Positions 1-7,614 of a DNA stretch of 34,994 bases are shown here, one piece after another; positions within the stretch are counted from its first letter, which is position 1; each line of letters begins with the position of its first letter. The stretch is from an uncultured beta proteobacterium. GTDB lineage: Bacteria > Pseudomonadota > Gammaproteobacteria > Burkholderiales > Burkholderiaceae_C. The stretch lies in contig CAJBBZ010000253.1 of the NCBI GenBank assembly GCA_903951445.1, forward strand, positions 1 through 34,994, written 5' to 3'. The position numbers and the translations under genes were made by a program. Under the pieces are notes generated by a model. That model ran no database searches, was not told where the DNA came from, and saw only the letters and a list, made by a program, of their open reading frames with translations.

Positions 1-26
1 CACGGCCTTTGGCTCGCCTTTCTTTT

Positions 27-63
27 GCTTATCTTTTCTTTGGCGAAGCAAAGAAAAGTAAGG
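27..63. terminator. Hairpin downstream of uvrA, possible bidirectional terminator
   Basis: Perfect 10-bp inverted repeat CTTTTCTTTG (33-42) / CAAAGAAAAG (49-58) with loop GCGAAG. It extends outward by CTTA/TAAG with one bulged base. It lies about 60 bp past the stop of uvrA and has T-rich flanks, so it could end uvrA transcription. The rest of 1-120 shows no gene. The A/T-rich stem with a purine loop could also be a dispersed repeat unit. Confidence 0.5.
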
Positions 64-120
64 CCCGCGGCAGGCGCAAGCCCAGCAGCAAGCAAAAAAG
101 CCCGCTGCAAGCTAAAAGCC

Positions 121-3100
121 TTAGTTGCGCCGCGCCAACACCCGTTGCAGGTACGTACCCGTAAAACTCCCAGGAGTACCCGCAATATCCTCCGGCGTCC
201 CCGCAGCCACCAGGGTGCCGCCACCGGACCCCCCCTCCGGTCCCATGTCGATCACCCAATCGGCGGTTTTGATGACGTCCAGGTTGTGCTCGATCACCAC
301 AATCGTGTTTCCCGCATCGCGCAACTGGTGTAGCACTTTGAGCAAAAGCGCAATGTCGGCAAAGTGCAAGCCGGTAGTGGGTTCGTCCAGGATGTAGAGC
401 GTGCGCCCCGTGTCGCGTTTGGACAATTCAAGCGCCAGCTTCACCCGCTGCGCTTCGCCGCCCGAGAGCGTGGTGGCCGATTGGCCCAGGCGGATGTAGC
501 TCAGGCCCACGTCCATCAAGGTTTGCAGTTTGCGCGCCAACGTCGGCACGGCCTGAAAAAAGTCCAGCGCCGCTTCTACCGTCAGGCCCAGGATATGGGC
601 AATGTTTTTGCCCTTGTACAACACCTCTAGCGTCTCGCGGTTGTAGCGCTGGCCGGCGCAGACGTCGCAGGGCACGTACACATCGGGCAAGAAATGCATT
701 TCCACTTTCACCATGCCGTCGCCCTGGCAGGCTTCGCAGCGCCCGCCGCCGCTGCCTGCGGGCACGTTAAAGCTAAAGCGCCCGGCGCCATAGCCGCGTT
801 CGCGTGCCATCGGCACTTCGGCCATCAGCTCGCGGATGGGGGTGAACAAGCCGGTGTAGGTGGCAGGATTGCTGCGTGGCGTGCGCCCAATGGGCGACTG
901 GTCTACGTTGATAACCTTGTCGAAATACTCAATGCCTTCGATGCTGTCATGCGGCGCCGGTTCTTCGTGCGCGCGGTGGATGGTGCGCGCGGCAGCGGCG
1001 TACAAAGTGTCGTTTACCAGCGTTGACTTACCCGAGCCCGAAACGCCGGTCACGCAGGTCAGTAAGCCCACCGGAAAGGCCACGCTCACGTTTTGTAAAT
1101 TATTGCCACGCGCGCCCAGTACGCGCAGCGATTGCCATTCGCCCAAGGTGGCGCGGTGGCGCGCTTCGCGCTCGGCGCGCCGCTCGGCCGCAGGGCTGGG
1201 CGCAAAGCGCGACGGATTTTTGGCTTGGTAAGCGACGCTCTCTACCGTCGGTAACCACGCACGCCGTTGCGCGGGTACGGCAATTTGCAGCGCGCCCGAC
1301 AGGTATTTGCCCGTGAGCGAGTTAGGGTTGTCGCGCACCTGCGCAAAGCTGCCTTGCGCCGTTACCTGCCCGCCGTGTAAACCCGCGCCCGGGCCCATGT
1401 CGATCACGTAGTCGGCGGCGCGCATCATGTCTTCGTCATGCTCCACCACCAGCACGCTGTTGCCGATGTCGCGCAAATGCCGCAAGGTGCTGATCAGGCG
1501 GTCGTTGTCGCGCTGGTGCAGGCCGATGCTGGGTTCGTCCAGCACATACATCACGCCGGTCAGGCCCGAGCCGATCTGGCTGGCCAGCCGTATGCGTTGC
1601 GACTCGCCGCCGCTCAGCGTCTCGGCGCTGCGCGAGAGGCTTAAGTAACTCAGGCCCACGTCGTTTAAAAACTTCAGGCGTAGACCGATTTCACGCACTA
1701 CCTTGGCGGCAATCTCGCCTTTGGAGCCGCGCAGTTGCAGGCTCTCAAAATAGCTTTGCGCTTCTAGCAAAGTGCTTTGGCTGATCTCAAAAATCGCCCG
1801 CGCCTGGCTGCCTTCGCCCACCTTCACATGACGCGCCTCGGCGCGCAAGCGTGTGCCATTGCATTCGCTGCATGGGTGCGTGCTGCGCAAGCGGGCCAGG
1901 TCTTCGCGCACCAGGCTCGATTCGGTCTCGCGGTAGCGTCGCTGCAAATTGGGCAACACGCCTTCAAACGGGTGCTTTTTAGTCACCTTGCGGCCTTGCG
2001 AATTGCCGGACTCGATCACATAGCTGAACTTGATCTCCTCCTCGCCCGAGCCATGCAGCACCGCGTCTTGCACCTGCGCGGGCAGGTCTTCAAAAGGCGC
2101 TTCTACGTCAAATTTGTAATGCTTGGCCAGGCTCTCCAGCATGGCAAAGTAATAACCGTTGCGCCTGTCCCAGCCTTTGATGGCGCCGCTGGCCAGGCTG
2201 AGCGAGGGGAAGGCCACGACCCGCGCTACATCAAAAATATCTTGCTGCCCCAGCCCGTCGCACGCGGTGCAGGCGCCCACGGGTGAGTTGAAAGAAAACA
2301 AACGCGGCTCTAGCTCGCTGATGCTATAGCTGCACTGCGGGCAGGCAAATTTGGCGTTAAAGCGGTGCTCCACCAAGCTGCCGTCTGCGGCGCTGCTGTC
2401 CATCTCCAGCGCAATCGCGCGGCCCGCGGCCAGGCGCAGCGCGGCTTCAAAGCTTTCGGCCAGGCGTTGTTGCAACTCGGGGCGCACTTTCAGCCGGTCC
2501 ACCACCACATCGACATCGTGTTTTTCGTTTTTCTTTAGCAGTGGCAAGTCTTGCGCTTCATAGACCACGCCGTTGATGCGAAAGCGCACATAGCCTTGCG
2601 CCTGCATGTGCGCAAACACATCTAAAAACTCGCCTTTCTTCTCCCGCGCTACGGGCGCCACAATCATCAGCCGCGTGTCCTGCGGCAACGCCAGCACCGC
2701 ATCAACCATTTGACTGACGGTTTGTGCTTGCAGGGGCTGGCCGTGGTCGGGGCAGTAGGGCGTACCGGCGCGGGCAAACAGGAGGCGCAGGTAGTCGTGG
2801 ATTTCGGTGACCGTACCCACGGTAGAGCGCGGGTTGTGGCTGGTGGCTTTTTGCTCGATGGAGATGGCGGGCGAGAGGCCCTCGATCATGTCCACATCGG
2901 GCTTGTCCATCAGCTGCAAAAACTGCCGCGCGTAGGTGGACAGGCTTTCCACATAGCGGCGCTGGCCTTCGGCGTAGAGCGTGTCAAAGGCCAGGCTGGA
3001 TTTGCCCGAGCCGGACAAGCCGGTAATTACCACCAACTGGTTGCGCGGAATGTCCAGATCGATGTTCTTGAGGTTGTGGGTACGCGCCCCCCGAATGCTG

Positions 3101-3192
3101 ATGCTGGGCTGGCGCAAACTGCGCCCCAGATAGGTGCCGGCCTCCTCGCCCAGTTCGGCAGCCAAGTTGATCGGAGTGTGTGGAGTGTTCAA
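121..3192 (-). CDS. uvrA: UvrABC excinuclease subunit A
   Basis: DNA damage-recognition ATPase of nucleotide excision repair, acting with UvrB in the cytoplasm. Two ABC ATPase halves are visible: Walker [10 protein letters not shown] near the N-terminus and GVSGSGKST in the second half, each with its LSGGE signature. Zinc-binding Cys pairs appear in both halves (CPQC...CTAC and CEAC...CDVC). At 1023 aa it is longer than the roughly 940-aa E. coli protein. About 35 extra residues, rich in Arg, Ala and Glu, sit just before the second ATPase half. The longest reading begins at a TTG with no clear ribosome site, so the true start may lie somewhat downstream; homology begins near [16 protein letters not shown]. 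It is divergent from ssb across 164 bp, in which I saw no CTGT-N8-ACAG type SOS box. Confidence 0.97.
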   Translation of the reverse strand: MNTPHTPINLAAELGEEAGTYLGRSLRQPSISIRGARTHNLKNIDLDIPRNQLVVITGLSGSGKSSLAFDTLYAEGQRRYVESLSTYARQFLQLMDKPDVDMIEGLSPAISIEQKATSHNPRSTVGTVTEIHDYLRLLFARAGTPYCPDHGQPLQAQTVSQMVDAVLALPQDTRLMIVAPVAREKKGEFLDVFAHMQAQGYVRFRINGVVYEAQDLPLLKKNEKHDVDVVVDRLKVRPELQQRLAESFEAALRLAAGRAIALEMDSSAADGSLVEHRFNAKFACPQCSYSISELEPRLFSFNSPVGACTACDGLGQQDIFDVARVVAFPSLSLASGAIKGWDRRNGYYFAMLESLAKHYKFDVEAPFEDLPAQVQDAVLHGSGEEEIKFSYVIESGNSQGRKVTKKHPFEGVLPNLQRRYRETESSLVREDLARLRSTHPCSECNGTRLRAEARHVKVGEGSQARAIFEISQSTLLEAQSYFESLQLRGSKGEIAAKVVREIGLRLKFLNDVGLSYLSLSRSAETLSGGESQRIRLASQIGSGLTGVMYVLDEPSIGLHQRDNDRLISTLRHLRDIGNSVLVVEHDEDMMRAADYVIDMGPGAGLHGGQVTAQGSFAQVRDNPNSLTGKYLSGALQIAVPAQRRAWLPTVESVAYQAKNPSRFAPSPAAERRAEREARHRATLGEWQSLRVLGARGNNLQNVSVAFPVGLLTCVTGVSGSGKSTLVNDTLYAAAARTIHRAHEEPAPHDSIEGIEYFDKVINVDQSPIGRTPRSNPATYTGLFTPIRELMAEVPMARERGYGAGRFSFNVPAGSGGGRCEACQGDGMVKVEMHFLPDVYVPCDVCAGQRYNRETLEVLYKGKNIAHILGLTVEAALDFFQAVPTLARKLQTLMDVGLSYIRLGQSATTLSGGEAQRVKLALELSKRDTGRTLYILDEPTTGLHFADIALLLKVLHQLRDAGNTIVVIEHNLDVIKTADWVIDMGPEGGSGGGTLVAAGTPEDIAGTPGSFTGTYLQRVLARRN

Positions 3193-3356
3193 AACGCGTG
3201 CGCCAAGCCAAACCGCGCATTATCGCCAAGCGCGGGTTTGCGGGCGCCGCAGCCCCGGCTTCGCCCTTGGGGTGCCCGCTAGCGGCCTAGGCACTTTCCC
3301 GCATCGCCAGCGCTTTTCAAAGGCGGGATAATGGCTGACTATCTTGGAGAAAACCC

Positions 3357-3842
3357 ATGGCATCCGTCAATAAAGTCATCCTCGTCGGCAACTGCGGCCG
3401 CGACCCCGAAATCCGTTACCTACCCTCCGGCCAGGCCGTGGCCAATGTCAGCATCGCCACCAGCAGCCGCCGCAAAGACAAAAACACTGGCGAGTCGATA
3501 GAAGACACCCAGTGGCACCGCGTCACTTTTTACGACCGCCTGGCGGAAATCGCCGGGGAATACCTCAAAAAAGGCCGCCCCGCCTACATCGAAGGCCGCT
3601 TGAAATACGGCAAATACACCGACCAGGCCGGAGTCGAGAAAAACACCGTGGACATCATCGCCACCGAACTGCAACTGCTCGGTGGCCGCGAAGGCATGGG
3701 TGGCCCCGGCGAAGGCGATGACGGCAGCCAACGCCGTGCTGCACCGGCTGCACGCCCCCCCGCCCCCGCCCCGGCCCGCACCGCGCCCGCCGCGCGCCCG
3801 GCCAGCGGCTTTGATGACATGGACGACGATATTCCGTTCTAA
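3357..3842 (+). CDS. ssb: Single-stranded DNA-binding protein
   Basis: Binds single-stranded DNA during replication, recombination and repair. The N-terminal OB-fold (residues about 1-110) begins ASVNKVILVGNCGRDPEIRY. A Pro/Ala-rich low-complexity linker (about 120-150) follows, then the acidic tip DDMDDDIPF that recruits partner proteins. The length of 161 aa is usual for the family. The ATG at 3357 follows a GGAG motif about 8 bases upstream. It is divergent from uvrA, an arrangement seen in many proteobacteria. Confidence 0.98.
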   Translation: MASVNKVILVGNCGRDPEIRYLPSGQAVANVSIATSSRRKDKNTGESIEDTQWHRVTFYDRLAEIAGEYLKKGRPAYIEGRLKYGKYTDQAGVEKNTVDIIATELQLLGGREGMGGPGEGDDGSQRRAAPAARPPAPAPARTAPAARPASGFDDMDDDIPF

Positions 3843-3856
3843 ACCCCGAGGGCAGC

Positions 3857-4303
3857 ATGACAGACCGCAGCGTTCATTTGCACCGCGTTCTGCGCGCCAC
3901 ACCCGACAAGGTGTATCGCGCTTTTATCGAGCCCACGGCCATGGCCAAATGGATACCGCCCTATGGCTTTAGCTGCACCGTGCACCACATGGATGCGCGC
4001 GTGGGCGGCAGCTTTGGCATGTCCTTTCACAACTTCAGCACCGGCGGCGCGCATTCTTTTGGGGGCGAATACCTGGAACTGGTGCCCGGCGAACGCCTTC
4101 GCTACACCGACCGCTTTGAAGACCCGAATTTACCCGGCACGCTGGAAGTGCTGGTTACGCTGCAAGGCGTCATCTGCGGCACAGAAATCAACATCACCCA
4201 AAGCGGCATCCCCGAGGCCATTCCGCTGGAAATGTGCTATCTGGGTTGGCAAGAATCGCTGGCGCAACTAGCCACCCTGGTGGAGCCCAATATCCCCGGC
4301 TAA
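3857..4303 (+). CDS. AHSA1/SRPBCC-domain protein
   Basis: A 148-aa protein of the START-like SRPBCC fold, AHSA1 branch. The family signature is visible at the N-terminus (HRVLRATPDKVYRAFIEP...MAKWIPPYGF), followed by GGSF and the central strand segments (FGGEYLELVPGERLRYTDRF). The C-terminal helix carries LGWQESLAQLATLVE, typical of this group. Members bind small hydrophobic ligands or act as Hsp90-like co-factors, but the ligand here cannot be told. It starts 14 bases after the ssb stop and may be read through from ssb. Confidence 0.85.
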   Translation: MTDRSVHLHRVLRATPDKVYRAFIEPTAMAKWIPPYGFSCTVHHMDARVGGSFGMSFHNFSTGGAHSFGGEYLELVPGERLRYTDRFEDPNLPGTLEVLVTLQGVICGTEINITQSGIPEAIPLEMCYLGWQESLAQLATLVEPNIPG

Positions 4304-4311
4304 GGCGCACC

Positions 4312-4524
4312 ATGGCAAACGTACCCAAGGTCCAAGGGCCTGCTTCTTACTTCCCGTCCATCGAAAAGAAATACGGCCAGCCCATGGCCCACTGGTTTGC
4401 GCTGGTGGAGACGCGCAGCGGCGCCAAGCACATGGAAATTGTGAATTGGCTGAAGGCCGAGCATGGAATGGGGCATGGGCATGCGAATGCTGTGGTGGCT
4501 TATTGCTTGGGGCTGAAGCGCTGA
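4312..4524 (+). CDS. Small DUF4287-like protein
   Basis: A 70-aa protein with the pattern PASYFPSIEKKYGQPMAHWFALVE...HMEIVNWLKAEHGMGHGHANAVVAYCL. This matches the short DUF4287 type, in which a Tyr-Phe-Pro-Ser-Ile-Glu start is followed by an H-x-E-x-V-x-W-L-K segment and a GHGHANA motif. These are often found beside SRPBCC/AHSA1 proteins, as here, where only 8 bases separate the two genes. The biochemical function is unknown. The ATG at 4312 was chosen because the longer reading from 4234 overlaps the upstream gene and lacks homology. Confidence 0.75.
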   Translation: MANVPKVQGPASYFPSIEKKYGQPMAHWFALVETRSGAKHMEIVNWLKAEHGMGHGHANAVVAYCLGLKR

Positions 4525-4590
4525 ACGGCACTGGCATTGGCGCTTGACGAAAAACTGCGCTTTTAACGCAAAAACAGTATTCCAAATCTG

Positions 4591-4639
4591 CGTCATCGCG
4601 AGGCGCGAAGCGACGTGGCGATCCATTCTGGCGTGACGC
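4591..4639. repeat. REP-like palindromic repeat, copy 1
   Basis: Begins CGTCATCGCGAGG and continues through GTGGCGATCCAT to GCGTGACG. The outer arms CGTCA/TGACG and inner arms ATCGC/GCGAT make it a compound hairpin. It is related to the element at 10439-10506 (see that entry). It lies between genes, as expected of a dispersed extragenic palindrome. Confidence 0.65.
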
Positions 4640-4821
4640 ATTGGCGGCAACTTGGCGTCGATGGGTGCGCCTATGAAACGCAGCATTTGAAGTCATCCTG
4701 ACTTGAACAGCCCTTCATTTTTGCGGCATTTAAATCTTGCTAAAAAACATATACTTGCCTAAATAGTATTTACATCAGCCCGATTTATCCACCCGGTCTG
4801 GATGTATCAACCGGGTTTTAC

Positions 4822-4840
4822 GATCTAGATTACGTTAGAC
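4822..4840 (+). other. Cassette left boundary; possible attI-like simple site
   Basis: GTTAGAC at 4834-4840 fits the integron core-site rule GTTRRRY. It is the exact reverse complement of the R'' box GTCTAAC at the far end of the cassette (5522-5528). The bases before it (GATCTAGATTAC) include ATCTAGA, a rough inverted copy of the core, as expected for a simple attI-type site. No attC-like folding is seen to its left. It could instead be a secondary site used once. No integrase gene is in view. Confidence 0.45.
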
Positions 4841-5644
4841 CTCGCAAACACACGCTTAGGAGTCTGCATGCCGAAGAAGAAGAGCAACCCGGACACGTAC
4901 AGGATCGCAATCAATGGCAACTGGTCCTTCGAGGATCTCTACGTCTTTCCACGCGCCTACGAACAGGTCTACTTCCTGGTTCAATCCCTTTCGCCTGAGC
5001 ATGACGAGCAAGACCTGGAGCGAATCAATCACTCGTTCAGAGCTTTCCCGTGGCGCGGTGGATATAGCGCCGTAAACTTCTACAACCAACTCAAGTTCGT
5101 CACTCCGGCAAAGGCACGGCCACAAATCGTTTCAATGCACAAGGGCTCGCCTGGATGGTTTGAACTCGCGCTAGTTGTCGCAGCGGCCATCTCTGTAGAA
5201 CGCCTCGTCAAGAGTGTCGCAAACTCAATTGACCACACTCACGGAATCTACGACAAGGTCGTTAAGGGGCTCATGGAAAGGAAGCTTCTTCGCCTTGACG
5301 TAAAGCGCAAAGAGCTTCAGTTTAAGCAAGAGGAACTGAATTACATTGAATCCTCGCTGAATCAAATGGCAAGGATTCTGGGCTTTGACAACTTGAAGAA
5401 AATCAACGAAAAGACTGGGCATCCATATGTTTCGTTGAAGATTCTCTTATCGCTATATCGCAGAGTCCGAAAGTTGGCGGACTACTCGGAAAAGGGAAAG
5501 GCAAATTTTGGTGACGGCGAGGTCTAACCCCTCGCTCAAGCGGAGCGCCAACGGCAGGCCACCAGGCCCGGTCTGGCGGTACGCGGTACATTTTCGCCAG
5601 CCCGGGCCTGGCGTCCTGCCGTCGTCGCCCGCTTAGCTCGAACG
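4835..5644 (+). mobile_element. Single integron-type gene cassette (810 bp)
   Basis: Bounded on the left by G/TTAGAC (cut between 4834 and 4835) and on the right by the attC core G/TTGAGG (between 5644 and 5645). It has the compact cassette plan: a 33-base leader with ribosome site, one gene, and an attC whose first box overlaps the stop codon. Base composition is lower in GC than the flanking core genes. No intI gene is found in the window, so this is an orphan cassette (CALIN-like) or a cassette inserted at a secondary site. Confidence 0.8.
4868..5527 (+). CDS. Cassette-encoded protein of unknown function
   Basis: 219 aa that I cannot assign to a family with confidence. Residues 1-110 form a globular part with the motifs FPWRGGYSAVNFYNQL (about 60-75) and VSMHKGSPGWFEL (about 88-100). 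A moderately hydrophobic stretch follows (about 97-117, rich in Ala and Val), then a long charged helix (about 128-170, KRKELQFKQEELNYIESSL), probably coiled coil. The hydrophobic stretch is short and may be a buried helix rather than a membrane segment. The ATG at 4868 has a good ribosome site (TTAGGAG, 4856-4862). The stop TAA lies inside the attC R'' box. Codon use is AT-richer than in neighbouring core genes, in line with transfer. Confidence 0.85.
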   Translation: MPKKKSNPDTYRIAINGNWSFEDLYVFPRAYEQVYFLVQSLSPEHDEQDLERINHSFRAFPWRGGYSAVNFYNQLKFVTPAKARPQIVSMHKGSPGWFELALVVAAAISVERLVKSVANSIDHTHGIYDKVVKGLMERKLLRLDVKRKELQFKQEELNYIESSLNQMARILGFDNLKKINEKTGHPYVSLKILLSLYRRVRKLADYSEKGKANFGDGEV

Positions 5645-5650
5645 TTGAGG
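5522..5650 (+). other. Integron attC recombination site (129 bp)
   Basis: R'' = GTCTAAC (5522-5528) and R' = GTTGAGG (5644-5650). Between them the two halves pair almost along their whole length. The 5' arm reads CGCTCAAGCGG...ACGGCAGG...CCAGGCCCGG, and the reverse complement of the 3' arm reads GAGCTAAGCGG...ACGGCAGG...CCAGGCCCGG. The L''/L' pair around TCAAGCGG/CGCTTAG carries the offset expected for extrahelical bases. The long variable terminal structure places it at the long end of known attC sizes. The last base of R' departs from GTTRRRY, which may mark where the next element (5651 onward) was joined. Confidence 0.88.
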
Positions 5651-5740
5651 CTGTAAAAAAAGTCCTTTTCTAACGATAACGCAGTCATCACTTCGAACGG
5701 TCATAACGTTGTATTGCAAGTCCCCTCACTTGGAAAACAA

Positions 5741-6115
5741 ATGGCCCGCTACAAACCCCAAGACCTCAACAGCCTGCTGCTACCCGTGGTCTTGTCTGAG
5801 CAAATTGTCCCCGGCACTTTCGCCTTCGCACTGAACTAGCTGGTCGATCACGAACTCGATCTCAAACCCTTAGATGCCCGGTTCAAGAACGATGAAGTCG
5901 GAGCCAGTGCGTACGACCCTCGCGTGATGCTCAAGATCGTCTTGCTGGCCTACAGCCAGGGCCTGATCTCCAGCCGCGCCATTGAGCAAGCCTGTGCGCG
6001 CAATGTCCAATTCATCGCCATCAGCGGCGACAGTCAACCCAGCCACACCCACATCGCCAAGTGCGTGGCCAACCTGGGCCATCAAATCAAACCTCTACGC
6101 CGACTCGATGGCTGA
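5741..6115 (+). pseudogene. IS1182-like transposase remnant (DUF772), broken
   Basis: The reading frame gives MARYKPQDLNSLLLPVVLSE, then an in-frame TAG at 5837-5839 (FAFALN*LVDHELDLKPL), then the typical N-terminal transposase block ASAYDPRVMLKIVLLAYSQGLISSRAIEQAC and HIAKCVANLGHQIKPL. After that the match stops and the frame ends at 6115. About the first quarter of a normal IS1182-type transposase is present; the catalytic domain is missing. The left end of the element probably lies in 5651-5740, directly against the attC site. A dead insertion sequence fragment is the simplest reading. Confidence 0.82.
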
Positions 6116-6197
6116 GCCACAAGACTAGGCGCGTATTCGCCAGCATTTCCAACGCGAGGGTTCAACCCAAAGAAAAAAATCAGAACTTGCCAAAGAC

Positions 6198-6226
6198 TTG
6201 CAGTCAGACGCTTGCACATCTAAAAT
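6198..6226 (+). promoter_or_regulatory. Predicted promoter of the HTH gene
   Basis: TTGCAG (6198-6203), a 17-bp spacer and TAAAAT (6221-6226) form a plausible sigma-70 promoter. The start of transcription would fall on the first operator palindrome just downstream. Confidence 0.45.
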
Positions 6227-6272
6227 GTCTGTAATAACAGTCAAATAATCGTTAAAGTCTGCAATTGCAGAC
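6227..6272. promoter_or_regulatory. Two operator palindromes for the HTH antitoxin
   Basis: The second palindrome is perfect: GTCTGCAATTGCAGAC (6257-6272). The first is imperfect, GTCTGTAATAACAGTC (6227-6242), with arms CTGT/ACAG. Their starts are 30 bp apart, about three helical turns, so dimers would bind on the same face of the DNA. They sit between the predicted -10 box and the GTG start of the HTH gene, as expected for autoregulation. Confidence 0.7.
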
Positions 6273-6280
6273 ATTAAAGC

Positions 6281-6622
6281 GTGAAAAGAAACGAAACGCC
6301 ACTATTGACCCCTGCCCGCCTGCAGGAATCCCGAGCCTTGGGCGAAAAGGTGGCACGCCTGCGCATGGCCCGCCAGTGGCGCCAGGCCGATGCCGCTGCG
6401 CGGGCGGGCCTATCGCGATCCACCGCCATCCTCATTGAGCAAGGCGACCCTGGCCGCACGCTGGCGCAAATCCTGCGCTACCTAGAGGCCATCGCGCCTG
6501 GGCTGCCTCTGCTGAACCTGCTGCAAGAAACAGACCCCTCGCTCACCGCGCTCGCCGCCCGTGAGCGCACACAGCGGGTGCGCGCCTTGAGCCAGGCCGA
6601 ACTCAACAAGCTGGATTTCTGA
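6281..6622 (+). CDS. XRE-family HTH regulator (HipB-like antitoxin)
   Basis: 113 aa. A helix-turn-helix of the XRE/Cro type occupies about residues 19-75 (LGEKVARLRMARQWRQADAA, ARAGLSRSTAILIEQG), and the C-terminal tail resembles HipB partners. The start is GTG at 6281, 8 bases after the second operator palindrome. Its stop overlaps the start of a broken hipA gene (TGATG), the usual antitoxin-then-toxin order. With the toxin destroyed, this antitoxin is probably a leftover that may still repress its own promoter. Confidence 0.85.
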   Translation: MKRNETPLLTPARLQESRALGEKVARLRMARQWRQADAAARAGLSRSTAILIEQGDPGRTLAQILRYLEAIAPGLPLLNLLQETDPSLTALAARERTQRVRALSQAELNKLDF

Positions 6623-7099
6623 TGGCCGCCACCCAAGATGAACTGGCGGTATTTGCCTGGCTGCCTGGCCCGCCTGGTGTTCAACATCTTCGTCAGCAAC
6701 GACGATGACCACCTGCGCAACCACGCCTTTGTGCGCGACCCGCGCCTGAGCGAAGCCCCCTCACAGCTCGGCGGCTGGCAACCAAGCCCGCTCTACGACG
6801 TGGTGCCCCGCCCCGGCGTGGCCCACGAGCGCATGCTTCATCTGGAGGTGGGCGACCAAGGCAAGCTCGCCACCCTGGACAACGCGCTCAGCCGCTTCGC
6901 GGCGTTCACGCCGTCGCGCGCACGGGCGCTGGAAATCATCCGACGCGTGTGGGGCGAAGTGCGGCAATGGAAAACCACGTTCGCGGCACACGGGGCCAGC
7001 GACTTGCTGGTAGACCAACTGGCGGGCGCGTTCCGGGTGCTGGAGGACATTGCCAGCCCGAAGTTGGTGGGGGAGATACGGGGTCGGGGGACGCTATAG
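6622..7099 (+). pseudogene. hipA-like toxin kinase with large internal deletion
   Basis: An ATG at 6622 overlaps the antitoxin stop and opens a normal-looking HipA start (MAATQDELAVFAWLPG). At about 6660-6670 the sequence jumps, in a different frame, to the HipA C-terminal half. That half reads LARLVFNIFVSNDDDHLRNHAFV with the kinase loop Asp, then GGWQPSPLYDVVP with the metal-binding Asp, running to 7099. Roughly 250 codons holding the fold and ATP-binding part are gone. Short GCCTGG repeats at the join may have mediated the loss. The remaining C-terminal frame (6638-7099, 153 aa) has no proper start. Confidence 0.82.
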
Positions 7100-7156
7100 C
7101 CGCAAGGCGGGGACTTTGCGCACGGGCCGGGAAAGTCAATTTGATCTCACGATACG

Positions 7157-7398
7157 TTTACCTTTGAAGATGACCGCTCTTCCTAGGCGAACAACGCTTT
7201 GTAACCCTTGGCTTGCTCGCTGGCATACCTGTTTCAGTCGTACATACAGAGAGTGAAAATGAAATCCGCATCATCTCGTTCCGAAAAGCAAGCAAGCGCG
7301 AGTCGCAAACCTATTACGATGAAATCCAAAACCGATTTGGCGCGACTGCAGTCCGACGTCGCCGATGTGAAGCTAACGCCAGAACACCCAGAGGCTGA
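7157..7398 (+). pseudogene. brnT-like toxin remnant
   Basis: The frame ending at 7398 encodes GEQRFVTLGLLAGIPVSVVHTE...IRIISFRKASKRESQTYYDEI. This matches the C-terminal half of BrnT (DUF497) ribonuclease toxins, including the RIISxRKAxKRE signature. Upstream, TFTFEDDRSS continues the family pattern but in another frame: one base is missing near 7184. No complete N-terminus is present. The toxin is therefore dead by truncation and frameshift. Confidence 0.65.
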
Positions 7399-7516
7399 CG
7401 TAAAGCACATTGTGCGTGGCACGGCGCGTACCCGGCAAGGCCTCGCCATTCGCATGCCGACCCAAGACGAAGACAAAGCGATTACTGCGGCAATCAAAAG
7501 CGATCCCGACGCGTAG
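7319..7516 (+). pseudogene. brnA-like antitoxin fragment
   Basis: An ATG at 7319 lies within the end of the BrnT homology (tyr-Asp-Glu-Ile codons), the usual overlap of brnT and brnA. The 65-aa product contains GLAIRMPTQDEDKAITAAIKSDPDA, like the middle of BrnA antitoxins. It stops at TAG before the DNA-binding C-terminal half (the ITIRLDxDVLxxFK type region). An in-frame longer start at 7259 exists but overlaps the toxin remnant. It is likely the decayed partner of the BrnT remnant. Confidence 0.5.
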
Positions 7517-7555
7517 CCGCGTAGCCACTTGCTTAAAGCAACTCAAAAAACGGGT

Positions 7556-7598
7556 TTCACCATAATACAGACACATGTAATATACGGGTTTCCGTATA
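7556..7598 (+). promoter_or_regulatory. Promoter and operator of the RHH/PIN module
   Basis: TTCACC (7556-7561), a 16-bp spacer and TAATAT (7578-7583) fit a sigma-70 promoter. An inverted repeat TATACGG (7581-7587) / CCGTATA (7592-7598) with a 4-base centre overlaps the -10 box. That is where a ribbon-helix-helix antitoxin would bind to repress its own operon. Confidence 0.6.
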
Positions 7599-7614
7599 GT
7601 CAAAGGAGCCCCGC

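Larger units (their letters stand above)
4525..4867. other. Intergenic stretch between core genes and cassette
   Basis: 343 bases with no credible gene. It holds a REP-like repeat (4591-4639), an AT-rich zone (about 4725-4780), a 7-bp inverted repeat ACCCGGT (4791-4797) / ACCGGGT (4810-4816) followed by TTTA, and the left boundary of an integron-type cassette (GTTAGAC, 4834-4840). Core composition gives way to AT-richer accessory DNA here. Confidence 0.7.

Noticed and set aside
2710-3282. 190-codon open frame on the plus strand opposite uvrA
   Set aside because: It is a shadow of uvrA in GC-rich DNA, with no recognisable motifs and no ribosome site.
3193-3356. Possible SOS box between uvrA and ssb
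   Set aside because: I found no CTGT-N8-ACAG pattern, so LexA control cannot be claimed from this sequence.
4741-4821. A preceding attC at the left side of the cassette
   Set aside because: The 7-bp repeat ACCCGGT/ACCGGGT lacks the R and L box order of attC and is centred away from the core site.
7208-7258. Longer start for the brnA-like fragment
   Set aside because: It lies within the brnT homology in another frame and has no support as coding.
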